64,000 bases of DNA from an uncultured Planctomycetales bacterium (GCA_937889015.1 CALARR010000214.1:1-64000), one strand, 5' to 3'; numbered from the stretch's first letter, positions 41,993 to 50,903 are shown. Notes: generated from the sequence alone by a model not told the origin. Program-made: numbers and translations.

Positions 41993-42061
41993 GAGCCGGT
42001 CCGGAAACCTGTCGGCAGTTCGGTCTTGCAGGGCCGCCCGAGGTGGTTCTGGGATCGGTTC
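41993..42061 (-). repeat. Dispersed palindromic repeat, intergenic copy E
   Basis: A 69-bp copy with an internal deletion of about 9 bp. Arms are GAGCCGGTCCGGAAACC on the left and GGTTCTGGGATCGGTTC on the right. It lies between the lipoprotein gene stop and the hairpin terminator, the only complete copy outside a gene. Confidence 0.85.
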
Positions 42062-42080
42062 CACCTGTCCGTCGATATCT

Positions 42081-42692
42081 CTATCGCCGCACTGCCGGGT
42101 CGGACTGGGCTGCCGCTTGCGGAGTCTGTGCCGGAGTGCCAGCGGCCTCCTCCGTGCGTCGACGCACCTCGTCGCGGACCATTTTCTGCTTGCGAAGCAT
42201 GTCCTCGGGGTCTTCAAAGTTCAGCAACAAAGGCGGTTCGCCATCGAACACTGGCGCCGCCACGCCAGCGATCCGCCAGCCTTCGTCGACCCGGCGCACC
42301 ATCCAGGTGACCTGATCGGTTCGGGGCTTGCCGTCTTCATCCAGGTCGGTCCAATTGACGGTGACTCGAGCCCCGTCGTCGGCCAACCGCTCCACACTGC
42401 CGAGGGTGAATCGCGCCGTGTCGGTGCCGGGGGGGGCGACGACCAGGTGTTGTTCGGCCACCTTCTCCCGAGCCAAAGGCGTCAGCATGCGGCTGGCCGC
42501 CTCGTCGTTGCCTGTGCGCACCGCTTCGAGGAAGTCAAATACGGCCGCCTCGCAAGTGCCACCCGCTGGCCGACCGGGAACCGCTGCGACCTGGTCCGAA
42601 CTGGCCACAGGTGGACTGGACGATTGGCCGCAGCCGGAAGCAAGCAGTGAGCACATCGCGACCAGACACCCGAAACGAGCAACCGATTTCAT
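42081..42692 (-). CDS. Lipoprotein, function unknown
   Basis: A 203-residue protein with a lipoprotein signal and lipobox LASGC (Cys21). After a disordered Ser/Pro stretch there is a compact alpha+beta domain (about 48-165) of NTF2-like flavour: a helix CEAAVFDFLEAVRTGNDEAA followed by strands ending in VDEGWRIAGV. The tail is charged then Ala/Gln/Pro-rich. GGAGG precedes the ATG at 42692. I recognise no specific family. Confidence 0.82.
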   Translation of the reverse strand: MKSVARFGCLVAMCSLLASGCGQSSSPPVASSDQVAAVPGRPAGGTCEAAVFDFLEAVRTGNDEAASRMLTPLAREKVAEQHLVVAPPGTDTARFTLGSVERLADDGARVTVNWTDLDEDGKPRTDQVTWMVRRVDEGWRIAGVAAPVFDGEPPLLLNFEDPEDMLRKQKMVRDEVRRRTEEAAGTPAQTPQAAAQSDPAVRR

Positions 42693-42926
42693 ACCGATCC
42701 TCCGCGGATTCGCCTTCCAAGGTGAGGGACTGCCGTGTCATGCCATGCGGCCGGACCAACAGGGTCTGGCCATTGCGGCTGGGCGGCAGAGTGTCGCAAG
42801 ATCATTGCCGTGAGTCAAGGCGAGATGCTGTGTCCGACGAAGGGGGGACGATGGACGCGGTCTGGGGTGATTGCGTAGAATCTGCCCGCCGGCTGGCGGA
42901 AGATCATTACCTGCTGGCTACACGAC

Positions 42927-44420
42927 CTAGATTGCCCCGACCCCCCGGTCGGATGCGTCGAGTTCTCGGAGATAGACGGCCAGCGTCGATTCGAAGGTGG
43001 CGGCCCCGATACCCCACACCGGCTGCTGCTCGCTGTGCGCGTTGCAGTGCGCGGCCAAGAGGCGATACATGAACTTGAACAGGTGACGGGGCACGCGCAA
43101 CGAGGCAAAGGCGGCTTGAAGCCGGGCCGCCGGCATCGACTCGTCGAACAGCCCGGCGATGTTCGGCGACTGCGCCTCGCCGGCGCACGCCTTGAGTCGG
43201 TCGTCGGCCAGGTCGAACAGGGCCTGGCCGGTCCAGTCCAGTGACCGGACCATATTCTGTTTGTCCAGTCGGGCACGCTCGTAGAAGTCCCGGTCCTCAC
43301 GATCGATGAACCGTGCCAGATCGGACGGAAGCAGCAGTTTCAGCCCCAGGCCCGGATGTTTGAGGAACTTGTTGTCGAGCATGGGCCACAACAGGGCACG
43401 CATCAACTCGGCCGAGCCGTTGATGAGGTAGGGCTCATCAATGCGATCGACAAGGACCACGATGCCCGGAAAACCCAGCGAGCGGAGCACGCCTTGGAAC
43501 TTGCCGAGCAATTCGTAGCGATCGTCGGTGCGTTGCATGTTGGGCAGGGGTTGGCCGGCGAGTTGACGGCCCGGCAGTCGCATGAGCACGCGTCGCAACA
43601 TGCACAGGGGGCGATCCAAGACGCGCAGATGGCGGCGGATACGCAGGGCTTGCCACGACCACCGCAGGCAGCGTCCCAGCCGCGGCAGCCAACCGGCCGC
43701 GATGAACAGGTAGGGCCAGGCTTGTTTGAACCAGGTCCACTGGCCAAGACCCGCGGTCACTCCCAGCACGGCCAGCGTCACGATCAACCCGCAGAGCAGG
43801 TCCCAACTTACCGACCAGGTGTGGTAGCGGAGTTTTCGCCGCAGGCGTTTCCAGCGTTGCTCGAAACTCTCGGCCGTGGAGTGGTCATAGCAGGCGGCGA
43901 GCAGCAGGATGTCGCGCAGTTGATCGCGCTGGAGCGAAGCCACTGGCAGAGGCCCCGTCTCCTGCACCGCCGGATGTCGGGCCTGTTTGTTCTCCAGAAG
44001 GCGGTCGACCAATTGGGTGACGCCCAGCGAAAGGACCGCGTCCACGTGATCCCACAGTCGCCACATGGTCAGCAAACGTTCTGGCCGTCGTTTGCGGCCG
44101 GAGAAGTGCTCGCGAAAGCGGTCCAAGAAGGGGTTGAAGTCATCGTAGGGGATGACAAAGACTTCGTGTCCGCGGTGGGCCCGGTTGTAGTCGGCCAGGT
44201 GCCGCACAATCTGCAAACCCAGGGCCGTCTTGCCCGAACCCTTCTCGCCAAAGACCACGGCCGTGGACGGCTCCGAGGGATCGCCGTAGATCTTGTCCCA
44301 ACTGGGATGGTAGGTGTTCTTGATGCAGAACCCCTTGAACACCAGGTCGGTCTGGGCGTCTTCGTCGGCAAACGGGTTGGAAGCGATCCCGTGATGTTCC
44401 AGGAACTGTTGGATGCGCAT
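42927..44420 (-). CDS. KAP-like P-loop NTPase with an inserted membrane hairpin
   Basis: A 497-residue protein. Walker A is GEKGSGKT (residues 58-65) and Walker B is GIVVLVDRIDEP (about 323-334). Between them lie two hydrophobic segments (about 203-245), so the NTPase domain is split by a membrane hairpin, the hallmark of KAP-family NTPases of the STAND-related group. The segment KLLLPSDLARFIDR is also typical. KAP proteins are membrane-tethered, sometimes with signalling or defence roles; here the function is open. The GYF_2 gene lies upstream on the same strand, 96 bp away, suggesting co-transcription. Confidence 0.82.
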   Translation of the reverse strand: MRIQQFLEHHGIASNPFADEDAQTDLVFKGFCIKNTYHPSWDKIYGDPSEPSTAVVFGEKGSGKTALGLQIVRHLADYNRAHRGHEVFVIPYDDFNPFLDRFREHFSGRKRRPERLLTMWRLWDHVDAVLSLGVTQLVDRLLENKQARHPAVQETGPLPVASLQRDQLRDILLLAACYDHSTAESFEQRWKRLRRKLRYHTWSVSWDLLCGLIVTLAVLGVTAGLGQWTWFKQAWPYLFIAAGWLPRLGRCLRWSWQALRIRRHLRVLDRPLCMLRRVLMRLPGRQLAGQPLPNMQRTDDRYELLGKFQGVLRSLGFPGIVVLVDRIDEPYLINGSAELMRALLWPMLDNKFLKHPGLGLKLLLPSDLARFIDREDRDFYERARLDKQNMVRSLDWTGQALFDLADDRLKACAGEAQSPNIAGLFDESMPAARLQAAFASLRVPRHLFKFMYRLLAAHCNAHSEQQPVWGIGAATFESTLAVYLRELDASDRGVGAI

Positions 44421-44481
44421 GGCAAGGCCCAGTTGAATAGAGCCGATTTCAGAACGGTCGGTCGGCTCGATGCTTGCCCGC

Positions 44482-44519
44482 CGCCCAGTTTGGCTGGGAC
44501 GGTTCTGGGGCGGTTCTCA
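44482..44519 (-). repeat. Half copy G of the dispersed palindromic repeat
   Basis: About 38 bp matching the left half of copy A (GAGAACCGCCCCAGAACCG, then CCCAGCCA and GGGCGG). The right half is missing. It sits at the very end of the GYF_2 gene and just after it. Confidence 0.55.
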
Positions 44520-45506
44520 GTTGAACGCGTATTTGCAGGGGAGGGTTTGCGGCAGGATAGGGGGGAGTGCTACGGCGGCTGCTGGAGATGGCGCCGCGGC
44601 CGGCTCAGCCGATTCGTCGGATTGCAGCACGACGATCCACACAAAGACCGCGCTTAAGACGATCACGGCCAACACCAGGAGGCCGATCACGGTGAGCTGC
44701 ATCGCCTTGGAACTCTTGGCGGGAATGGCTGCGGGAAGGACGGGCGTGGTGGCGCCCGCCACCTGGGGTGATAGGATGCCGATCTCCGCAGGTCGATTGC
44801 CCGACAACTGGGGAAGGACTTCCTTGGCTTCTTGCCAATCGCGCCAGCCTTCGCGCCATACGAGCGAGTCGGCACTCACCCGGCCTTCGCTGATCCAGGT
44901 GCGCATGACGCTCGCCACGGCCGGCCCGAACTGGCCACCCGATGGTGGACGCACGTACCACACCGCATCCGGCGCTTCAGCCAAAGGGTCGGAGATGCGC
45001 GGAGCGGCGGGCGGTGGAGCAGATGTCAAGGCACCCGGTTGGTCTGCCACCGGCGCTACGAACACGACGGGCAAGGGCGAGGGAATTGGAGCGGCGGCAG
45101 GTGCGGGGGAGAGCGGGGCTTGCGCGGTCGGTCCGACCATGACCACCGTCGGTTCCACGAGACGCGCGTTGGAAACAGGAGTCGTTGGTCCCACAGGAGC
45201 GGGGCGCGGCATCGCCGGGAGGGCAGCGTTCTGCGGCGTATTCGAGGACGGGATGCGCGAGGCGGCACTTGGGGCGCCTCCCGCTACGGGGGTAACTCCG
45301 GGGGCTGCGGGCCCTCCGGCTCCTGCCGGGTGAGCAGGATGGCCCGGCTGCTGGAGCGGAGCTTTGGCTTCCTTCTTCTCGGGGCGGGTGCTCTCCGTTG
45401 GGATTTGCACTCTTGCCCCGCAGAACGGGCAGAACCCCTTTCGCCCGGCCTGGAAGGCCTTCACGTTGAGCTTGTGTCCATTGGGACAATTGAAGCGGAT
45501 GCCCAT
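44517..45506 (-). CDS. Zinc-ribbon and GYF_2 (DUF4339) membrane protein
   Basis: A 329-residue protein. It opens with a short zinc ribbon (FNCPNGHKLNV to FCPFCG), then about 130 residues of Pro/Ala-rich linker. Next comes a GYF_2 domain (WYVRPPSGGQFGPA to LVWREGWRDWQEA, about 190-245), which in eukaryotic relatives binds Pro-rich peptides. One membrane helix follows (LTVIGLLVLAVIVLSAVFVWIVV, about 275-297) before a short tail. The layout is common in planctomycetes but uncharacterised. The ATG at 45506 begins the zinc ribbon; upstream codons in the open frame look non-coding. Probably expressed with the KAP-like NTPase. Confidence 0.82.
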   Translation of the reverse strand: MGIRFNCPNGHKLNVKAFQAGRKGFCPFCGARVQIPTESTRPEKKEAKAPLQQPGHPAHPAGAGGPAAPGVTPVAGGAPSAASRIPSSNTPQNAALPAMPRPAPVGPTTPVSNARLVEPTVVMVGPTAQAPLSPAPAAAPIPSPLPVVFVAPVADQPGALTSAPPPAAPRISDPLAEAPDAVWYVRPPSGGQFGPAVASVMRTWISEGRVSADSLVWREGWRDWQEAKEVLPQLSGNRPAEIGILSPQVAGATTPVLPAAIPAKSSKAMQLTVIGLLVLAVIVLSAVFVWIVVLQSDESAEPAAAPSPAAAVALPPILPQTLPCKYAFN

Positions 45507-45916
45507 CGCTGTAACACCTTGTTCCCGTGAGCCTTTAGTCGAAACTGCTCTGCTCGGCGCGCCGATCCCGCTCGGACTGTGTCCCTCAGGTTCGAGTCCT
45601 TCTGCACGCCGCGCGGCGACGGTCTGCGGCGATGCTCCCAGAGACGCCAGGATCCTGTACAAGAGTAGGGCGCGAAAAGGCCTGCTGTAACCCCTTCCGG
45701 CCATTATACATCGGATCAAGGGCTTGAGAAGTTTCCGCTTTCCGCGAGAGCCTGTCGCGTGCAGAGGCCGCCAGCCAGACCATTCTTAGGCGCCCGCAAT
45801 GTCGGCAGTGGGTGGGGTGTCGTTGGCGAACTGCCCTTGGGGCGCCCGGGGCGTTTTTGGTACCCTTCCGCCACCTGTTGTGGGCCCGGGATGGCTCGAG
45901 TATGGAGAGGATACCG
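45507..45916. other. Intergenic, no gene seen
   Basis: 410 bp between divergent genes. It contains GGTTCGAGTCC near 45589-45599, which looks like a tRNA T-loop, but no foldable tRNA surrounds it. Promoters for both neighbours are expected here. Confidence 0.5.
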
Positions 45917-47779
45917 GTGAACGCTCGACGAATCGTTGCTGCGCGTGACCGTTGCACTGCCCAAAACCGTTCGCGTCAGCGCAGCGGTTGGGGACGGGCG
46001 TCCTTGATTGCGTGCCTGGCCGCGGGAACGCTGTGCCTGCAAGGCTGCGCCAAGGCGGATCGCGAAGCAGGCGACGGCAACGTCTCCTCGCAGGATCGAG
46101 GTGTGCCGGCCAGTTCCGCAGAGCGCATCGCCGCCACGGCATCGTTGCCGGTTCCTACCGCCAGCGAGAAGAGGGCCCCGGCGTTTGAGGCCGAGCCCTC
46201 CACATCGGAGGCCGCATCGCAGCCTACGAGCCTATCCCAGAGCGATCACAGCCACGCCGGGCGGCCCAGCAAGACTGGGTTGCCGACAGGTTCTGGGACC
46301 GGCTCTGAGCCCTTGACGCGCTCGCTGCCGCGCAAGATCGCCAAGGCGACAGCGGCCGCGCCGGCGGCAACGCCCGCCCCAGAGTCGTTGCAGCCGGATA
46401 TCGAGGAATCGCCGGCTACGGGCGTCAGCAAATCGGCACTGCCGGCACCGCGCGCCGCCTGCCCCTCGCCCGTCCCGGAGTCATCGCCCAGTTCGATGAA
46501 GGAGTTGTTGCCGCGGCTGGACGAGCGGGCCGCGGAGAAGAAAGGGGGCGTGATGGAGACGCCCGACGGCCGGTTGCAGTGCCTGGTGACCGACGAGGAG
46601 GCGACCACGGCGAAGATTCGCGTGTTTTACGGCACCGATCGGGCCGTGGTCGATCAGGCGGCGCAGGGACGCCCGTCAGATCGCTGGTTCCACGGCACGG
46701 CCTGGACGGCGGCGATCACGATGGTCTTGGCGGGGCTGTGTTTTCTTCGTCCGGGCCGGACCACCGTCATCGCCAGCGCCTTGGGGCTGGCGGCGACGGC
46801 CGTGCTCGGAAGCACGACGCTCTATGTGAGCTCGCACGCAGTCCCCTTGGCCGCCGAGAAACGCGCCTATGGCAATCAGCGCGGAACGCTGGAGTTGGGC
46901 TTCTGCGACGTGACCCTCCCGCGACGGCACGAAGTGGGACGCGTGGAGCGGCCTTCGGTCTTCCGTCTGGAACTGGTCGAGAACCCGCTGAAGCACGTGA
47001 TCGTGCAGAGCGTCAAGCAGGTGCCGACGGAGCGATTCTACCGCGAACTGAAGGCGCGCGTCGACAACTCGGAGCGCAAGGAAGCCTGCGTCTTCATTCA
47101 CGGCTACAACGTCGATTTCGAGAGCGCTGCGCGGCGCACGGCGCAGATTGCCCACGATCTCCGTTTCGAGGGGGCGCCGATCTTCTTCAGTTGGCCTTCG
47201 CAAGGCAACCCCTTGGGCTACACCGTCGACGAGACGAATGTTGTCTGGACGGTGCCGCACTTGAAGGAATTCTTGCTCAACGTGGCGCGGCAGTCCGGGG
47301 CCGAGGCGGTACACCTGGTGGCGCACAGCATGGGCAACCGCGCTTTGACGTCGGCCTTGAAAGAACTGTTCTACGAATTGGACGCCGAGTGCCCCCGATT
47401 CCACGATGTGGTGCTGACGGCGCCGGACATCGACGCCGAGACCTTTCGCCGCGATCTGGCGCCTGCGGTGATCCGCACGGCGCGCCGCGTGACCCTCTAC
47501 GCTTCGTCCAATGACGAAGCGCTGGTGCTCTCCAAGAAGGTCCACGGCTACGCCCGGGCAGGTGACTCGGGCGAGTACCTGGTGGTCGTGCCCGGCATGG
47601 ACACGATCGATGTTTCCGAAGTGGATACGAGCCTGCTGGGACATTCGTACTACGGCAACAACCACACCGTACTGGCCGACCTGTACGATCTGCTGCGCGA
47701 GTGGAAGCCACCTGAACAGCGCAAGTTCTTGCGATCCATGCACCTGGGCAGTCTGCGCTACTGGACGTTTATCCGCTGA
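45917..47779 (+). CDS. DUF900-type alpha/beta hydrolase with lipoprotein leader and internal membrane helices
   Basis: A 620-residue protein. The leader ends in a lipobox-like LCLQGC (Cys44), followed by a low-complexity linker holding a palindromic repeat translated in frame. Two hydrophobic helices (about 270-320) precede the catalytic part. The C-terminal DUF900 domain has the oxyanion segment CVFIHGYNVDF, the nucleophile elbow AHSMGN (Ser471), and conserved Asp and His (LTAPDIDAE; GHSYYGNNH). The family are serine esterases or lipases of unknown substrate. Start: GTG at 45917 with GGAGAGG in front; an ATG at 45902 in the same frame is possible. Confidence 0.85.
   Translation: MNARRIVAARDRCTAQNRSRQRSGWGRASLIACLAAGTLCLQGCAKADREAGDGNVSSQDRGVPASSAERIAATASLPVPTASEKRAPAFEAEPSTSEAASQPTSLSQSDHSHAGRPSKTGLPTGSGTGSEPLTRSLPRKIAKATAAAPAATPAPESLQPDIEESPATGVSKSALPAPRAACPSPVPESSPSSMKELLPRLDERAAEKKGGVMETPDGRLQCLVTDEEATTAKIRVFYGTDRAVVDQAAQGRPSDRWFHGTAWTAAITMVLAGLCFLRPGRTTVIASALGLAATAVLGSTTLYVSSHAVPLAAEKRAYGNQRGTLELGFCDVTLPRRHEVGRVERPSVFRLELVENPLKHVIVQSVKQVPTERFYRELKARVDNSERKEACVFIHGYNVDFESAARRTAQIAHDLRFEGAPIFFSWPSQGNPLGYTVDETNVVWTVPHLKEFLLNVARQSGAEAVHLVAHSMGNRALTSALKELFYELDAECPRFHDVVLTAPDIDAETFRRDLAPAVIRTARRVTLYASSNDEALVLSKKVHGYARAGDSGEYLVVVPGMDTIDVSEVDTSLLGHSYYGNNHTVLADLYDLLREWKPPEQRKFLRSMHLGSLRYWTFIR
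46228..46305 (+). repeat. Dispersed palindromic repeat, copy F (in frame in CDS)
   Basis: The best-preserved 78-bp copy: left arm GAGCCTATCCCAGA and right arm TCTGGGACCGGCTC are inverted repeats matching at 12 of 14 positions. It is translated in the linker of the DUF900 protein as a peptide containing KTGLPTGSGTGSE. Confidence 0.9.
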
Positions 47780-48193
47780 GCCGCGCGCCGTCTGTGAGGG
47801 GGACTCTCGGTCCGCCCCGGTCTCATTGCGCCAACCGGTCGGAACTTGGCCGCCTCTTCTTTCAGGCATGGCGGTAAGTTCTACTGCCAGCAGAACGACA
47901 ACACGCGGCGTGCGTCCGCCAACGGCCCTTCCGAGCGTCCTCCGAGCCGAACCCCGCCGCTGACGCAAATGCTTGCCACAAAGGGTGATCCCTTTGGATC
48001 GGTCCTTTGCTGTTGGAGTGGCAGGGGATCGCCGAGGCTCATTGGGGCGGGAAGTCGCCACACGAGGAGTCGTCAAAACGTCACCCGTCCAAGGCGTTCG
48101 TGCCCTAGATTTGCACGACCTGCCCGCGGAGGCTCGTGCCCCACCGGGAGCGGAAAACACTGAAGAATCCTTGGCTCAAGGGGAGTTGATCTC
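47780..48193. other. Intergenic, no gene seen
   Basis: 414 bp upstream of the chemoreceptor gene. No gene, tRNA or clear sigma-54 site is visible. The GGGGAG ribosome binding site of the chemoreceptor is at its right end. Confidence 0.5.
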
Positions 48194-50830
48194 ATGTTGG
48201 CATTTTTCGGTCGGATGAAGACGGGGACGCGCGTCCTGTCGGGATTTGTCCTGGCGATCGGAATCTGCGTCCTGGTGGGCGTGGTCGGCTACTATGGTCT
48301 GTCGACTCTCCAGACACATGTCGTGGAGATCGGCACAGTGCGCCTGCCGAGCGTGGAGTCGCTGCAGGTCATCAAGATCGGCTCTGAGAAGGTCAAGAAC
48401 GCCCAGCGGACGATGCTCAATCTGGACATAAGCAAAGAACTCCGCCAGCGCCAATTGGACAACATCGCCCAGGCGCGCCAAGAGTACGAGGCCGCCTGGA
48501 AGCAGTACGAGGCGTTGCCCAAGACGGCGGAAGAAGAGCAGTTGTGGAAAGAGTTCGTGCCCGCCTGGGAAGAATGGCGCAAGACCAACAACGTCTTCTC
48601 GCAACTGACGACCGAGTTGGGCGAGATGAAGATCGGCGATCCCTTGTGTCTATTGGAGAAGATGCAGATCTTCCGCGGCGATCACTACAAGCTTGAGGCT
48701 CAAACCCTTCAGGCGATCATCGACAAGAAGACCTTTGAAGGGGGCGACGATCACAAGGAGTGCGCCTTCGGCAAATGCCGCATCACGACCCAATTCGAAA
48801 ACCCGGAATTCAAGGCCGCGATGGACGCCACGGACGAGCCGCACCAGAACTTCCACGAGGCGGTCAAGACCATCAAGCAGGCGATCGCCGCCGGGGATCA
48901 GCAGAAGGCCTTGACGATCTACCGGGAAGTGATGACGCCGTCTGCTGAGGCCGTGTTCGGGCAATTCCGCAAGATGCGCGAAGGCGTCTTGGCCAAGACC
49001 AAGGATCTGGCCGACAAGGCCGAGCACCAGGCAATGGTGGTCTGCCGGGAAGAGCAACTCAAGGCCAATAACATCCTGGACAAGCTTGTCAAGTACAACT
49101 CCGATCTGAGCGAGCAGGAGACCGCGATCGCCAATCGGGCCGCGAACAGGATCACCTGGGTGATGGTCATGGCCATCATCCTGGGTGCTGCCGCCATGCT
49201 CGCCTTGGGCCTGTTCTTGTCCAAGAGCATCTCGCGCGTGCTGCGCACCTTGATTGGCGAATCGGATCGGTTGAGCCAGGCGGCCATCGAAGGCCGGCTG
49301 CAAACCCGTGGCAATCCCGAGTTGGTCACCCCGGAGTTCCGGCCCATCGTCGAAGGCGTGAATGCCACGCTCGACGCGGTGATCGGACCTCTCAATGTGG
49401 CTGCCGAGTACGTGGATCGCATCTCCAAGGGCGATATCCCGTCGCAAATCACCGACAGCTACCAGGGCGACTTCAACGAGATCAAGAACAACCTCAACCG
49501 CTGCATCGGCGCCGTCAACGCGATGGCCGCCGACGCCAACCGCCTGGCGCAGGCCGCCGTGGAAGGCAAACTGTCCACGCGTGCCGACGCCTCCAAGCAC
49601 GAGGGCGATTTCCGCAAGATCGTCCAGGGCGTCAACGAGACCTTGGATGCGGTGATTAATCCCTTGAAAGTCGCTGCCGACTACGTGGACCGCATCTCCC
49701 AGGGGGACATCCCGCCGCAAATCACCGATGCCTACCAGGGCGACTTCAACGAAATCAAGAACAGCCTCAACCGCTGCATCGAGGCGGTCAATGGCCTGAT
49801 CGAGCAGGGCACCTCCTTGGCCAATGCGGCCGCCACCGGTGAACTCGACGCCAGCGGCGATGAAGGCCGCTTCCAGGGCAAATTCCGGGACATCATCCAG
49901 GGCATGAACGGCATGCTCGAAGGGTTCGTGAGGCCGGTTCGCGAGATCGGCGAAACCCTCAATCGCATGGCGCGCAAGGATTTCTCCCGGCCGGTCGCCA
50001 CGGAGTATCCCGGCGCGTACGGCGAGTTGCGGGACAACGTGAACCTGGTCGTGAACAACATGCGGGAAGCCTTGGGGCAGATCAGCGAAAGCGCATCGCA
50101 GTTCGCCGAGGGCTCGCGCGTGATCGCCGAAAGCTCGCAAACCCTGGCCGGCGGGGCTCAGACCCAGAGTTCCAGCGTGGAACAGATGACCGCTTCCATC
50201 GAGGAACTGGCCCGCTCGGTGGATGCTGTCACGGAGAACGCCAACGAGGCCACTACCGTGGCTCGCGAGGCCAACACGTTGGCCGAACAGGGCGGCCGGG
50301 CTGTGCAGAAGTCGATCGAATCGATGGAGCAGATCCGCGCCAGCTCGCAGCAGATCAGCGAGATCATTCAGGTGATTTCCGAGATCGCCAGCCAGACGAA
50401 CCTGCTGGCCTTGAACGCGGCCATCGAAGCCGCGCGTGCCGGCGAGCACGGCATGGGCTTTGCCGTCGTGGCCGACGAGGTCCGCAAGCTGGCCGAGCGG
50501 TCCAATCAGGCGGCGCGCGAGATCTCGTCGCTAATCAAGGAATCGAGCAAGCGCGTGGAGGAAGGCGCGCAACTCAGCGACGAGACCGGCGATGCCCTGA
50601 AACGGATCATCACCGCCGCCGAGGCCACCGCCGGGAAGATCGCCGACATCGCCAACGCCAGCGTGCAACAGGCGGCCAATGCGCGCGAGGTCTCCGTAGC
50701 CATCCAGAGCGTGGCCCAAGTCACCGAGCAGTCGGCCGCGGGCAGCGAGGAAATGGCCTCCAGCAGCGAAGAGCTGGGTGCGCAGGCCACGGCCCTCCGC
50801 GACCTGGTCGGCCAGTTCCAAGTCGGATAA
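48194..50830 (+). CDS. Methyl-accepting chemotaxis protein with extracytoplasmic CZB-like domain and repeated HAMP modules
   Basis: An 878-residue chemoreceptor. Membrane helices lie at about 16-38 and 319-342. Between them is a helical sensor that includes a CZB-like zinc site: His near 164, CAFGK near 190, and a closing H-x3-H pair near 217-221 (PHQNFHEA). After the second helix come repeated HAMP-type modules, including two near-identical 90-residue units (DNA about 49382-49651 and 49652-49921). The signalling hairpin follows with the conserved tip QTNLLALNAAIEAARAGE and GFAVVADEVR. CZB domains respond to zinc or oxidants such as HOCl, mostly in cytoplasmic positions. No other chemotaxis gene is nearby. 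Confidence 0.92.
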   Translation: MLAFFGRMKTGTRVLSGFVLAIGICVLVGVVGYYGLSTLQTHVVEIGTVRLPSVESLQVIKIGSEKVKNAQRTMLNLDISKELRQRQLDNIAQARQEYEAAWKQYEALPKTAEEEQLWKEFVPAWEEWRKTNNVFSQLTTELGEMKIGDPLCLLEKMQIFRGDHYKLEAQTLQAIIDKKTFEGGDDHKECAFGKCRITTQFENPEFKAAMDATDEPHQNFHEAVKTIKQAIAAGDQQKALTIYREVMTPSAEAVFGQFRKMREGVLAKTKDLADKAEHQAMVVCREEQLKANNILDKLVKYNSDLSEQETAIANRAANRITWVMVMAIILGAAAMLALGLFLSKSISRVLRTLIGESDRLSQAAIEGRLQTRGNPELVTPEFRPIVEGVNATLDAVIGPLNVAAEYVDRISKGDIPSQITDSYQGDFNEIKNNLNRCIGAVNAMAADANRLAQAAVEGKLSTRADASKHEGDFRKIVQGVNETLDAVINPLKVAADYVDRISQGDIPPQITDAYQGDFNEIKNSLNRCIEAVNGLIEQGTSLANAAATGELDASGDEGRFQGKFRDIIQGMNGMLEGFVRPVREIGETLNRMARKDFSRPVATEYPGAYGELRDNVNLVVNNMREALGQISESASQFAEGSRVIAESSQTLAGGAQTQSSSVEQMTASIEELARSVDAVTENANEATTVAREANTLAEQGGRAVQKSIESMEQIRASSQQISEIIQVISEIASQTNLLALNAAIEAARAGEHGMGFAVVADEVRKLAERSNQAAREISSLIKESSKRVEEGAQLSDETGDALKRIITAAEATAGKIADIANASVQQAANAREVSVAIQSVAQVTEQSAAGSEEMASSSEELGAQATALRDLVGQFQVG

Positions 50831-50854
50831 CCCACAGCCGAGTGGAAAAACCGT

Positions 50855-50903
50855 CACGCAGGCTCGCCGACGCTCATCGCTCCGCGTCGGCGCCGCCTGC
50901 GTG
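50855..50903. terminator. Bidirectional terminator between convergent genes
   Basis: CACGCAGGC pairs with GCCTGCGTG and, inside, GCCGACGC with GCGTCGGC. On the minus strand ACGGTTTTT follows the stem. It lies between the chemoreceptor and radical SAM genes, which point towards each other. Confidence 0.72.

Noticed and set aside
41793..42650. Plus-strand open frame across the intergenic repeat and lipoprotein gene
   Set aside because: It is antisense to the lipoprotein, which has a lipobox and a strong ribosome binding site, and it crosses a hairpin and a repeat copy.
45589..45599. tRNA T-loop-like GGTTCGAGTCC
   Set aside because: The adjoining bases do not pair as a T-stem beyond three positions, and no acceptor or anticodon stem can be drawn.
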